From positions 14,146,744 to 14,210,743 of the forward strand of contig NC_044288.2 in the NCBI RefSeq assembly GCF_004027225.2: a stretch of DNA of 64,000 bases, in the 5' to 3' direction. Both the position numbers and the translations under genes were made by a program. The first letter of the stretch is position 1; each line of letters starts with the position of its first letter. This document shows positions 20,601 through 34,029 of this stretch, piece after piece. The notes under the pieces were generated by a model, which made no database searches, was not told the DNA's origin, and saw only the letters and a program-made list of their open reading frames with translations. This DNA comes from Strigops habroptila. Lineage: Eukaryota; Chordata; Aves; Psittaciformes; Psittacidae.

Positions 20601-21661
20601 AATCAGGCTTCCAGGAAAAATTGATTACAGATTTTTCTCTTATTGGTGTCATCTCATTTTGTTATCAGTTGGTTTTATTCTGGCTTTTAAAAGAGGAAAA
20701 TCCTTGTGTGCAAAGAACAGAAAGTTAAAGGCTGTATCCTGATTTCCTAATATACCTTTTGTGCACATTAATCTTCAGATTAATGGTTCTGTCCTTAGAC
20801 AAAACCATTCTTCAAATTGCTTGGAAATATGAGGCAGCATTTGGGTAGAGAAGATGAGAAACAAGATCTGACCCATGAGATGTGGCAGTATAAATTAAAA
20901 GGTTTTCAACAGGAGCTTATTGTAAAATGAACAAGAAAAAAGAAGCAGAATTAGAAAATACAGCAGCAGCAGCAGCAAGATACATTGCAAAAAAGGAAGT
21001 ATGTTTAGATATCAGTGTCCTGATACTCAGTAAGAGACTTCCTCTCTGTGGCTGTAGATAACTGCCAAGAGAGCTTTCCCAACACAAGAAATCAGAAGCA
21101 TTTTATGTATCTAACACCGATTGTGCCTCTAAAATCAAGTAAGTAGATGTATAAATGCTAAAAAACATAAGGGGGTGTGCTTTGGGTTTTTTCCTAGGGG
21201 CTAAATAATAGACTGTCTTTAGAAAACCAGGGGTTAAAAGCAATTCTGGGGGCGAGAGGCAGAAGTTATATCCTCTTTCTTCTTTTTCTTCCTCTATTAA
21301 GAAAGCACTTTTTCTCTTTTAACAAATGCAGAATCCACTTTCTGACCGTAACGATAGTTCTGCATTTTGAGTAGTCTGAACAATTTGTTCTTTTTTAAAA
21401 GCCTTTTTCCCCTTAATGATTATTGTTCCTGAGGTTATTTATTTGGACTGGAAGATGAACATCTAGAGGACGGAAGGTTGTGCTAATGCCTTCTTACCCT
21501 TGTTTCATTACTGCGTTCTGAGCAAAGCTCTGGTTTGGAACCTCTTGGCTGACAGTTTGTATTATGCTAATTGAAATCTGTTTACTGGAAATGAAATTTG
21601 AATACACCATAAGCTTGCTGTCATTAATAAACTTAATTCTTTTCCTTTTATTTTTTTCCAG
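17647..21661 (+). other. MFAP3: MFAP3 intron 1
   Basis: A 4-kb intron inferred between the CpG-island donor (17647) and the acceptor ttttttccag ending at 21661. It holds no supportable exon or gene. The first 450 bases are GC-rich spill-over of the island; the rest is AT-rich, unique-looking DNA. A (CAG)5 run lies at 20961-20975. Confidence 0.6.
20961..20975. repeat. (CAG)5 trinucleotide run in MFAP3 intron 1
   Basis: Five uninterrupted CAG triplets following aaaata. It is intronic and short; no coding role. Confidence 0.85.
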
Positions 21662-21843
21662 TTGGATTTCCAGTTTCCACTTCTAATATTGATGGTCTTG
21701 AAAGTGCATTTGGATCCCAGATTTTTTCTGTCACTGAACAAATCGAGAGCCTCCCCTCCTATCTCAGAGCAATACAGGCAGCTTCATATCATATAACCTC
21801 ATTTCTTCAAATTAAATGAAAGAAGAATTTTCTCTGGCTTTCC
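21662..21843 (+). other. MFAP3: MFAP3 5' UTR portion of exon 2, with two upstream ORFs
   Basis: 182 nt between a strong polypyrimidine-AG acceptor and the MFAP3 start codon. Two upstream ATGs are present. One opens a 34-codon ORF at 21692-21796 that ends before the main start. The other opens a 21-codon ORF at 21816-21881 that overlaps the main start out of frame. Both could lower translation of MFAP3. Confidence 0.7.
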
Positions 21844-24245
<2,402 letters not shown>

Positions 24246-24589
24246 GTCCGACAATGGGCTGTTGTGAAGGAAGCACAGCCCACCCGAGGATGCCACAAGA
24301 AAGGGGTCTGCGAACAAGCTGCCTCAGTCCCACATGCACAAGAGTTTTCCAAATTGCCAGGTGCCAGAACTGCTACTGAAATCTGTATTTTCTGTCAGTG
24401 TTGATCGAATGGTTTCAAGTCTCTCAGAGAAGGGCCATTTGGAATATTGTGCAGTGGCTTTTCTTTTTAAAGCAAGTTTGTTACACTCAAATTATTTACA
24501 AAACAGGAATTCTTTGTCCTTGGCTCCTTGGTAGCTTCTGATGCTTCTCATCTGTATTAGAAGTGGCCAAGCTGAGCGGTACAACTTGC

Positions 24590-24595
24590 AATAAA
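24590..24595 (+). terminator. MFAP3 proximal poly(A) signal (AATAAA)
   Basis: A canonical hexamer 345 nt after the MFAP3 stop codon, followed by a T/G-rich stretch (tcttttcctttgtg). It is a good candidate for a short-3'-UTR isoform. Confidence 0.55.
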
Positions 24596-25510
24596 ATCTT
24601 TTCCTTTGTGAACTCTTTCTTCCTCACAAAGTGGAGCCAGAATTCCTTGAGTCAGTGGTGTTGTCCTTGATGCATTGAGTTGTGTGCTCCTTTTGAATTG
24701 CCTCTTGGTGTGCGTAGCCCGTCAGAGCCATGGTGAGCTTGAACAAATCTGTTCTGTGTCGTGTGCTTCTATGTTGCTATCAAAATGTACTGTACTTAGG
24801 AAAAGAATAGGACCAGGATCTGCTGCTGGATTCAAAGAATTGCTGTAGTTTCGAAGCAGCTTAGAGAACAACCAGGAGGTCTCAGTTTTCCGTACATCTG
24901 CAGAAAACTTGGGCATACTCTAGTGTGTGGAGAGCGAATTGTTACAAAGCTCATTGCTTAAACTTGGTGCTGATTGCCAAAGCGCCTTACCCTGGTTCTG
25001 TCTTACAGAATGGAGCAGTAACAGCACTGCCAGCACGGTCTGACTTCTGACTTTGCTGATTTCACTCACCGTAGAAAATCCAAAGTTTTTTATTGTATTT
25101 GACATTGTTGTGAGAAAAGAATGACAGTAATCACATAGTGGCATAATGTAAAAATGAATTCATCTACAGATCAGGCGTCTCGGGCACTTCTTTCTGAACA
25201 ACATTAGAATAAAGGAGGTGAAAAGTAGTGACACTCACTTTGCTCTGGCTAGTACTTTCAGAGAGCACTAGAAGAGAGAGTGGTTAGTGGAGGGGCTGGG
25301 TGAGCTGTTTGCCAGCCACTGATTACAGGAGTGGGGTGTCTCCCTGAACATGGCCTGTCTTTATCACTGCAGGGAGAGGTGCAGGTGCTGACATACGCAC
25401 ACACGTGAGTACTTCACCAAGGATCTCCCGCATGGCTGTAGAGATCCAGCCTCCAGGAGTCAGAGTGCAGACAAGAATCTAGTTTCTTCTTTCACTCTTT
25501 GGTGCTGATC

Positions 25511-25525
25511 TTTTTTTTTTTTTTT
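25511..25525. repeat. 15-nt T homopolymer
   Basis: An uninterrupted T run in the presumed MFAP3 3' UTR or its flank. On the minus strand it is a poly(A) run, but no retroposed sequence precedes it. Confidence 0.85.
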
Positions 25526-27554
25526 CTCCTTAACATTTGTAAGTTGTATCACTTAAATAGCATTTTGTATCCTGTTGAGATTTAGTAGATGTAAAGCTTG
25601 TAAGTGCTCTACAAATTAATTTCTTACAACTACTGGAAGCATATTGCCATATAATTTTAACAACTTGGCAACAGGAGCACCATTTAATTCCCCACAACTC
25701 TTTTTTCTTTCCTTATTATTACAGAAATGTCAGTTGAACAAATGACTCTGGACGGCTGCTCAGGATTCTTAAGAGGATTTGACATTACATTTACACGAAT
25801 AGAGATGGAAAACAAGCAGGCAGAGTGGTAAAACCAGGGTGGGGCCATCTGTTGTAATGCATGCTCGTAACAAAGGGTCTGAGCAAATTATATTTATCGA
25901 CTCATATTAGAGAAGGGGAAAGTAAAGCATCTGTTACCATTTTAAAGTACCTTCTGGGGAGAGCTCTGCAGTCAGCCACCAGTAAATGCACCCTAGTTGG
26001 CTTTGGCGTGTCAGGTAAGAGTGATGTTTTTCAGGAAGGAAGAAAATTGCTAGCCTGGGTTATAGTAGCATTCCCACCAGCTTGGTACCATTTCCAAGAC
26101 TGTAGTAAACTTTTATCTGCTTCAAGGGAATAAAGCCTTCTGTAGAGAGTTAGAGTAGTTACTGCCCTCAACAGTAACTTCTTTTTTGCTTCCATAGTTC
26201 GATGGCACTTTACGTCCAGGTGAAAAGTTTGTATAGTTTTGTGTAACCTGTCTGGTTTCTTTAAGTTTTTTTGAGGTGATCAGTGTTAAAAGATACTCTT
26301 GTGGATAAATGCCCGGTTCTCTTAGGAGCTCTGCTAAAATGCTGGTGGCTTCACTTTTGTACTACAACAGGCTCTGCAGGTTTGTTGCACATGTGTGAGT
26401 GGAGATTTGGGGGGCTTTACACGCTTTTGGATGTCCTAGTTGAAAGAGGTGAAGGCTACGGGAGAGAATGATCTGCTTTAATCTCTTTTGTGCCACAGGC
26501 CATCAGGATTGTACCTGCCTCTGCCTTTTTTCCCCATGAGCAGCTCTCCTTGCTCCGGTAGACTGTTGCATTATGTGCAGCAGTAGCAGCTTGGATATTT
26601 TGCCTCTAACTACATATGCATGTAGAGATGCAGCTACAAAATCAAAGCTCCATTAATCACTTCCTGAGAAGCAGTTACACAGTTGTGATTGACAGATGTC
26701 TCATCGGAAGTGGCAGCAGAATGACACCAGAGGTGTGTTAGATGGGTGTCAGGAGAGCAGTTTCTACATTAATTCGATTTGGTCTTTGATACTTACACTT
26801 TATTTACATAGCTCCGAGTTTTTACTCATCACAGTAACCGGTGTCTTCGTGTGTCCTGTTGCCAGTGGAGAGGAAGGAATGATGATGCATAAAGGTCCTC
26901 AGGAATGCAGTTGCAGTGTCATTGCTGGATAGCAAAGCAAAGAGTTTTCCTGAGTTACTACAGTATGTTGTTTGCTAAATTAATTTCATTCCTGGGAAGG
27001 AGGCTGTTTGTAAGGATTTCAGTAAATCAGGAGTACTTATTAAATGTAGGAACTGATCCTACTCCCACTGAATTAAGCTAGAGCAGATTTGAAGCTCTGG
27101 TGTATTTTACAAATGATATTACAGGATTTTTATGCATCTGAAAGCAAGGATGATGGTGATACGGTAAATGTAATTTCACATGACACTGATTTCCAAACAA
27201 CATGTGAACTGCTCTTTATCCTGAGTAGATGTGTGCACTTTAATCTCTTTGGTGCATCTAATTGAACATTAACATTGAAAGATTATGTAAACATCAGTGT
27301 TTCTCTTAACTTTCTGTAAGAGGAGGAGGGTCTGCAGTGGTTTCCTTGCTTTAAACTAAATTCTTTGACAATCACAAGGCTATTTTGTCTTTTCTTTGTG
27401 ACTTATTTTAAATAATGTGAAATCTACTTGTTACCCAAGAGTACCTAAAACTAACTTTGTAGTGGTTATTTGTATTACCTGGCTTGTGATGTAGCTGTTT
27501 AATGTAACCACGTAGGATTTCATACTTTCATAAAATGAATTGGTAGATTTGCAA

Positions 27555-27560
27555 AATAAA
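27555..27560 (+). terminator. MFAP3 distal poly(A) signal (AATAAA)
   Basis: A canonical hexamer preceded within 90 nt by three TGTA (CFIm-type) motifs and followed by T-rich and then GT-rich sequence (about 27575-27640). This combination is typical of a strong cleavage site. Confidence 0.5.
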
Positions 27561-27599
27561 TGAAAAACAAAAGCTGTCTTTTGTTAGAGCTTTCCTTTG

Positions 27600-30500
27600 T
27601 CTCTGTAAGGGGTGATGAGTACCTGTCTGTGTGTCCGAGGTTAAACAGCAGCTGTATTCAGCTAAGCAGAAGTTGTTAGCCGGCCTGTCAAAGGTTTCTG
27701 GGATATTCAGCCATCTGCTGTGACATCTTCAGGTCTGTCAGTGTTTTAAGTCTCAAAGTCCTCAGCAGCATCTGTAATAATCGTTATCAGCTGCATAAAC
27801 AAATAGTTCCAGACCTGAAATGGTTTCAGGAGGGCCCATATATTCTTTAGTTCACTTTTACAAGCTAAGATGGTGATTGTGAAGTGCAGTGACCTTCAGC
27901 CACAAACCTGTATTTCCTGTTCTTACCTGTTTCACAGGATCGTACTAGTCTATATTGTAATTTATTTTCTTAATTCCCCTCAAACCCCAGTATATTAGGA
28001 CACAACTTACCTCCTAAAAGGCAACACAACACTAATGTGGAGGATCTGAAGGCTTCAAGTGACCAAGTATCTAAAGGCTTCAAGTGACCAACTCTGCCTC
28101 ATGTTTTTTCCAGTGAGTTGCTGAGATGCCATAAAGAAATTTCCACTCCTGTGCCAAGGGAAGTGTGTGTGCTGCTCTCACTGCACCCCCTGAGAGGGAG
28201 GAGATGGAGGTTTGGCTTCATCCTTGCTCTTTGCAAGTTTTGCAGCAGTTTATTAACTTACATGGAGCAGGAATAATGTCCATCTGGAATGCTGTGCTAA
28301 GCATGCTGAGAGTGGGAGGGAGGGGGCCATCCCACCTCATTTTGGTGGCCAGGCTTGGGTTCCTGATCCCGTTGCAATCAATTCAGTGTATTAAACTTTG
28401 CCAAGGGATGATTCCAAGCCTCTAAGTGAGCCACTTACCCACTACCACTGGTTTGCACTGGGAAGCTGTATCTCTCATGTGAGTGTGTAATGTTGCATGA
28501 TAATGGATGTGTTCTGTATGGGCATGTCCTGCAGCTCTGGAATACAGAGTAAAAGTGCCTCTAGTTAGTTTAAACTGCAACCCACCCCAAGGCACCAAAA
28601 ATCCAGCTTGCTGAGAAACCCTCTAAATAACAGTCAGCAAATATGAATGAGAACAGACTTCACCCACATTGTTTTTAAGGAATACTCTCTGGTCACCAGT
28701 CTCTGCACAAGGGAGATCCTAGAATGAAAGCTGAATCTTGGGGATTTTCCCATGAGAATCATCTGTTTAAAGGAAGAATTATTGGACCCACACTCCTCAG
28801 GCTAGGCCAGTGGTCAGTCAGCATCTGCTTCCTATCTCCATGTTACGAGATATGCATGAATGATAACAATTCAGTTTCTTACAGCTCCTGTAACCTGACT
28901 CTTCATGATCCTACCCACAGTGAAGAAATTCATCCGCATGAATTTAAAGCACTTTTCCATTTGGATAACAACAGCTTATTGAAAAGGGAGCTGCATAAAT
29001 GATGATTGTGCTTCAATTTTAGGTGTGCTCTTTAAAAAATACAATTTTCCTTAATGTTGCAGCACTCTCATCTGGTGAGTCAAGTCTCCTGCTGGAGACA
29101 CGCGGTGGAGACACCACCATTTCCTTCAACTCAGGCAAGTTACAGCTTGTGTTCAACCAGGTCATTTCACACCAGCTGGGGGTCTCTCCATTTTCTTTAT
29201 TGTATAGCAGCCCATGCAGATGTCTCCACTTACTTCCAGCTTTTCTGCCTGTGGAAAGGGGAATTACACCATCACTCAAAAAAACCCCCTGTTTTGCTAG
29301 ATGCTCACATATCACAAAAGCCTCCAAAGCTGGAAACTTGAGCTTTATCCCTGCTAAGACAGTGCCTATTCTTTGGTCACGCCTGGCTGCCAATGATTGT
29401 AATAATACTGAGCAATTAGGCCTTTCATTTTCGTTAGGCTAATTAATTGTTTGCACAGTGCCCTGAATATGGAATCATTTTCCTTTGGAAAGAATAAAAG
29501 GATTAGAATGGCTTCATCCCAAGCTGCTCAGAATGTATTATATTTATTTTATGGGAGAAAGATTCTCTCGCACGCCCCAAACACAACCCATAGACTGGAG
29601 TGTTAATGCCTGCGCTGGGACGTTCACGTCAGCAGGGGTGCACACAGACTACGCATATGTCCACCCATCTGCATCCACGCTCCATATGGTATCTGGGGTT
29701 TCTGCTGCATGTCAGTGAGGCCATGAGGAAGCTGGAGTCACCATCGTGTGTGTGCTGCCGGCTTTGAATATCAGGCGCTGGGAGGGTGATGAGGAGCTCC
29801 CCCAGGACATCAGCTGTCCCCACACAGCACCGAGGGCAGCACTGCTCTAATGATGGGGGCTGGGTTGTGGTAGCACTCAGAAAGCAGAGCTCTGCGGTAT
29901 ATAAATGTATTGGAGGCTGTCTCAAGAGGTTTGTGCTCTGAGTAAATCAAAGGTGGATGAAGCCCAGGCCAGGATTTCATGAAGAAAGGCACCCAGTGGA
30001 TGCAATATTGCAGAGGCTGTTGCTAGCTGTTTTTTATGTTTGTCCTGCTCAGTGCCTCTTTGTGCAACCATTTTATTAAATATGTATTTCATATTAAATC
30101 ATTCCAAGTGTAATACAAGCTTGCAGAAAGCTTTTTAGTGGAAAGCAAAGGGACATATTCAGCCGCCGTCACACAAACTTCTAGTCAAGTAGTTGGAGAT
30201 AGCTGGAGTTCTCCTTGCCTTTCCCTCTCTCTGCCTCTGGTATAAGGCCTGTTGTGGGCCATCTGGAAGAGCTGAAAGTGAAAACCGTGTCCTGTGCTAA
30301 TTTCTCTAAAGATTGGGGCAGTGAGAAGAGCGTGGGCCACCTCAAACATGAAGGAAAGGAATCAGGGGGTGATATAAAGCAGGGACCTTGGCTTTATGTG
30401 CCTGCCATGTCTGAAGAGATCATTCTGTGTTCAGGCTAAACCTGCTGAATTTAATTGAAAGTCAAACTCCTGTTTATTTAATGCCTGGATGTCTGAGTGT

Positions 30501-31320
30501 TGCTGCTTAGACTTTGGACTTTCTTGCTGTCTGACTCTGCTGGGTCATGCAAATGTCCCTGACATTAGTACTGGCAGCCAACAGTTCCTGCCCCTATTCA
30601 TGTCAAACGAGTAAATCCAGTAATTTGGGTGCAGCATTCTTGCCATAGCTTTGTACATATATGTGGTAAGGGATGGAAAGCAGCCACTGCAAAGAAAACA
30701 AGTATGTCCTGCCATTATCTCAAGAGCTTTTCAGCATTTCACTTACTTTCCCTCCTTGGTGCCTTCTCTTCACTTTCCTTCATGGTGAATACTCTGAGTA
30801 TCTTGGTTAAAGGGAGAATCCAAGTTTTTCATTGTTCTTTCTTTTCTTTTGTCAGTTTTTCTCAAGCTTATCTCTCTTAAATAATGATTAAGGAGGAAGA
30901 CAATGGGCCAGAACAGACAAGAAGGAGTTTGGACAACTGTCCTAAATTAGATGGCGGGTTTGCTTTGGAAATCCTATCCACATCACACTCTGTTACAGAG
31001 AGTTGGCTGTAATGGCAAATCTCTTGCAGCAGTGTCACTTCACTTCCATACATTACTTGAAATGCTTTATTAATTTGATGACCTCTTGGACTCCCAGAAG
31101 CAGCCATTTATCAGTGTTTTGAGGAAAGAGTGCTCCTCTGAGCTAAAGGGACTGTTTTGTTGCTCAGATTTATTGCTTGGCTGGCTTAATTCACCATTCA
31201 AATTCAATGATTTTTAGCTGCCGGGCAGTGGCCCTTTCAATGCTGAAACTAATTAACTGCTGGAACTCTTCTTAGTAAGGCTGTTTTCTTACTGTTTGGT
31301 TTGGGTCTGGGCTTTTTTAA
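27600..31320. other. Intergenic DNA right of MFAP3; no gene found
   Basis: No supportable gene. Two overlapping open frames at 29019-29442 (one per strand) lack any recognised domain. A 17-bp direct repeat is at 28049-28090. An AT-rich block at about 30040-30160 has conserved-element texture. Confidence 0.5.
28049..28090. repeat. 17-bp direct duplication, period 25
   Basis: aaggcttcaagtgacca occurs at 28049-28065 and exactly again at 28074-28090. Confidence 0.85.
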
Positions 31321-31327
31321 TCTACAG

Positions 31328-31467
31328 AAATAAAACAAACACGATCCTTGAAAGACAGGTTGCGTGGATACGGTATCAGCACAGACACGGCCCCGTGCTG
31401 AATGACTTTGTCACAAAGGAAGTAAGGCTGCCGGCTGTTCCTGCTGTCGATGTGAAACTGTACAAAG
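31328..31467 (+). other. Exon-like open segment of unknown status
   Basis: 140 nt bounded by a good acceptor (tttttaatctacag) and a good donor (AAAG before gtaaga). One frame stays open throughout (phase 2 in, phase 1 out), reading NKTNTILERQVAWIRYQHRH and on to VKLYK. I recognise no family. It is not part of GALNT10 as I remember that protein. It could be a chance open stretch, a lncRNA exon or a conserved non-coding block. Confidence 0.15.
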
Positions 31468-31469
31468 GT

Positions 31470-33600
31470 AAGATAAGAAAAAAGACAACAACTAAAGACA
31501 GAAGAAAGGAGGGGCGTCAGAATCATGATAAAGAGAGAGCTTGGAGAATAGCAAGAGGGGTCTCTGATAGACAGTGAGGGATCCACTGCCATCAAAGATC
31601 TGAGCTATGGACCTTGCTGGCAGGTCAAGGTCAGTGGCTTTGGAACTGCTGAGTCCTTGCACCTCCTTCCTCTTCCTTCCTCCCTGCTGCTGCTGTCGCA
31701 GGCTCTACTTGTGAAAGAACCATGTACTTCATTGCTCGGATAGGTCATAAGGACTGCGGTGCCTGCTGTTGGGACCTTGTCAAAACCTTGCTTGGGAGGA
31801 ACAGGAAGGGAAAAGGGATCACTGGTTGTCAGGACACATCTGGCTGCAGGAAGTTAAGCTGCTGGTTGTTATCTCATCAGGGAATTCTGCTCATCAAAAT
31901 GTTTTATAGGAAAGGTGAATAACCCCTGTGATATTTCATGGTGATGTCTAAAGAAGGCATAAACAGGTCTAGAAGCTCAAGTGCAGATAAATCCAGTGCC
32001 TGTTGTACCTCTCCCTGCGGTGTTTCTGTAAAGCACTGCTGCCCTGCTCCTTGCTCCAAGTCTGTAGGTGTGAATGAAATATAAATCATGGCTGTTAACT
32101 GAAAGCAGGGAATGCCTTGCTGGCTCCAGCGAGCTCCCCATCTGTCTTTGTTCCTGACAGTTTGATTACCTTTATCATCATCTTTAAATGCAGAGCTGCA
32201 AATACCATTAGTGGCTATAAAGAACGGCAATTCTTCCTGACATACCTCAGCCACAGCGTCCTCCTCGACTGGCAGCAAGGAGCACAGGCCAGCCACCTTC
32301 CTCCTGTGAGTTTAGGCTGGAAGACTCTGCTCCAGTTGCCAATTCGCCTCCATCTGATTGTCTTGTTCCCTTTCAGATGTCTCCAGGATTTCCAGCCTTC
32401 TTATGAAGCTTCATGGTCTAGTTGCTCATCCCTGGAGCACAGGAGTATAATGGAGCATTCCTGGGTGTGTGATCAAGGAAATCTTATGCCACTCGATCTG
32501 CTCTGAACAAAGGGGAAAGCACAGAGGACCAGCTGCATCTGGGAGAGAAGGGACCTTTACAGCTCCACCATGGATGTGGTGAAGCTCACCTGGATTTGGC
32601 CAGATAGGGGGGAGCTCCAAAAGGATCATGAGGTTTTCTGCCTGCTAGTTCTCACCACAACCCACCCGGGTCTGACAGCCCATTCAGCAGCGGCTTTTCT
32701 CCATGGTGGCAAATGCAGTGTGTTAAAGCCTGGGTGGGCAAGGGGACCCCCAGCTCTGTGCCAGCCTGAACCCAGGACACAGGGGACACGAGAGGCTCAG
32801 GGACCTGGAAGCAGGGATGTCCAAGGGAGGAGGCTGGAATGAGAGCCTTGTGCCTCCCCATCCTGCCCACACTGAGAGCAATTCCCCACCACTGGCATCC
32901 TGCAGCAGGAAGGTGGGAGATAAAAGCCATCAAGGAATGGATTTGGTTTGTTCTTTCTTTGTAGATTAACAGATCCAGCTCTGACTGAGGGATTTAGTGA
33001 TTACAGCGACTTAATTGCGTGGGGGAAACATTTCCTGGCAATTACTTACGTGTCTGTCTTGGCTCGCTGTGTGTTTCCCTTCATACAGCGAACAGTGGTG
33101 CAGCCCTCCCATGGCGTGCTGCCCCGGAGACACAGCCAGCCCCATGGAAGTGCAGGCACAGCCTGGATGGCACACATGGATGCACCAACACTCCAGCCAG
33201 GACTTCAGGATAAGCCTTCCACATGGATGCTGCCTGCATTGTGCCCCTGCCTGCTGCAAGCCCTGGGGAGCCCTGGAGAGGCTGGATCCACTCACCCACC
33301 ACCCACTTGGCGCAGGCAGCCAGGCAAGTCCTCGGTGGCTGAGGATGTCCTCAGCAGCCACCCCAACTCTCTCTGTCACACCAGGGTTCAGCCCAGGTAA
33401 TTCCCAGCATTGCTCTTTTCATTTCATGCAGCAGGAGAGAAGGCTGATGGTCACCTTACAGGAATAAACGATGCATAAAAATATTTGATCAATTAAGCTG
33501 AATGATTTGGCAGGCGCAGGCTCCCGCTGTACCCATCCTCCTCACCACTGCCTCATTATCCAGCCCTAAATCAAGCTGTCACAGCTATTTTTTGGCTTGA
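31470..33600. other. Intergenic DNA; no gene found
   Basis: Overlapping open frames on both strands at 33011-33467 reflect GC-rich composition and show no domain or splice structure. Nothing else is identifiable. Confidence 0.45.
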
Positions 33601-33603
33601 GGT

Positions 33604-33653
33604 AGAAAAGGAGGGAGGGAGAAAAGAAAGGAAGGAAGGAAGAAAGGAGGGAG
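33604..33653. repeat. Purine-rich (GGAA/GGGA)n simple repeat
   Basis: About 50 nt consisting only of A and G on the plus strand, with ggaaggaaggaag at its core. Confidence 0.9.
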
Positions 33654-33974
33654 CCGCTTTCCAGTGTTCACCTCAAAGACAGAAAACCCTCTCCCGGAGT
33701 GGGGCAGTGAGTAGCCAAGAGCATCCCCCTGCCCACCTTCCCCCCAGCATCTCCTCTCTGCTCACTCCCAATGCCTGAGATGCTGCTCCTCAGCAACTTG
33801 ATTGAGGAGTAGGGAGTGGAGATGTGACCGCAGCGGCCGGAGCAAGGGCTGTGTTAGCCAGTGTGGAGCCATCCGTAATGGCCCAGGCTCAGTCATTCAC
33901 TGATGTCTGGGAAGCATCCCAGAAAGCGGACACGTGTCAGTGAGGCAGGAAGGTCTGGACGTGACCTATGGAGG

Positions 33975-34020
33975 GAGTTTCCACTCTCTTCAGGTGACAG
34001 TGAGTTTCCACTCTCTTCAG
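33975..34020. repeat. Tandem duplication with 27-bp period
   Basis: gagtttccactctcttcag occurs at 33975-33993 and identically at 34002-34020, separated by gtgacagt; the second copy is followed by the similar gtga. It appears to be a recent local duplication. Confidence 0.88.
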
Positions 34021-34029
34021 TGAAGAGAG

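Larger units (their letters stand above)
24246..27580 (+). other. MFAP3: MFAP3 3' UTR (maximal extent)
   Basis: No gene is supportable here and the sequence is AT-rich, as long 3' UTRs usually are. AATAAA hexamers occur at 24590-24595, 25208-25213, 26129-26134 and 27555-27560. The first would give a 3' UTR of about 370 nt; the last has upstream TGTA motifs and a downstream GT-rich run, so it looks like a genuine distal site and would give about 3.3 kb. A 15-nt T run lies at 25511-25525. The extent is inferred. Confidence 0.55.

Noticed and set aside
29019-29442. Overlapping open frames of 124 codons (minus) and 139 codons (plus)
   Set aside because: Both strands are open over the same bases and neither shows a domain or splice structure.
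33011-33467. Three overlapping open frames of 122-150 codons
   Set aside because: GC-rich composition with several frames open at once; no domain or homologue recognised.
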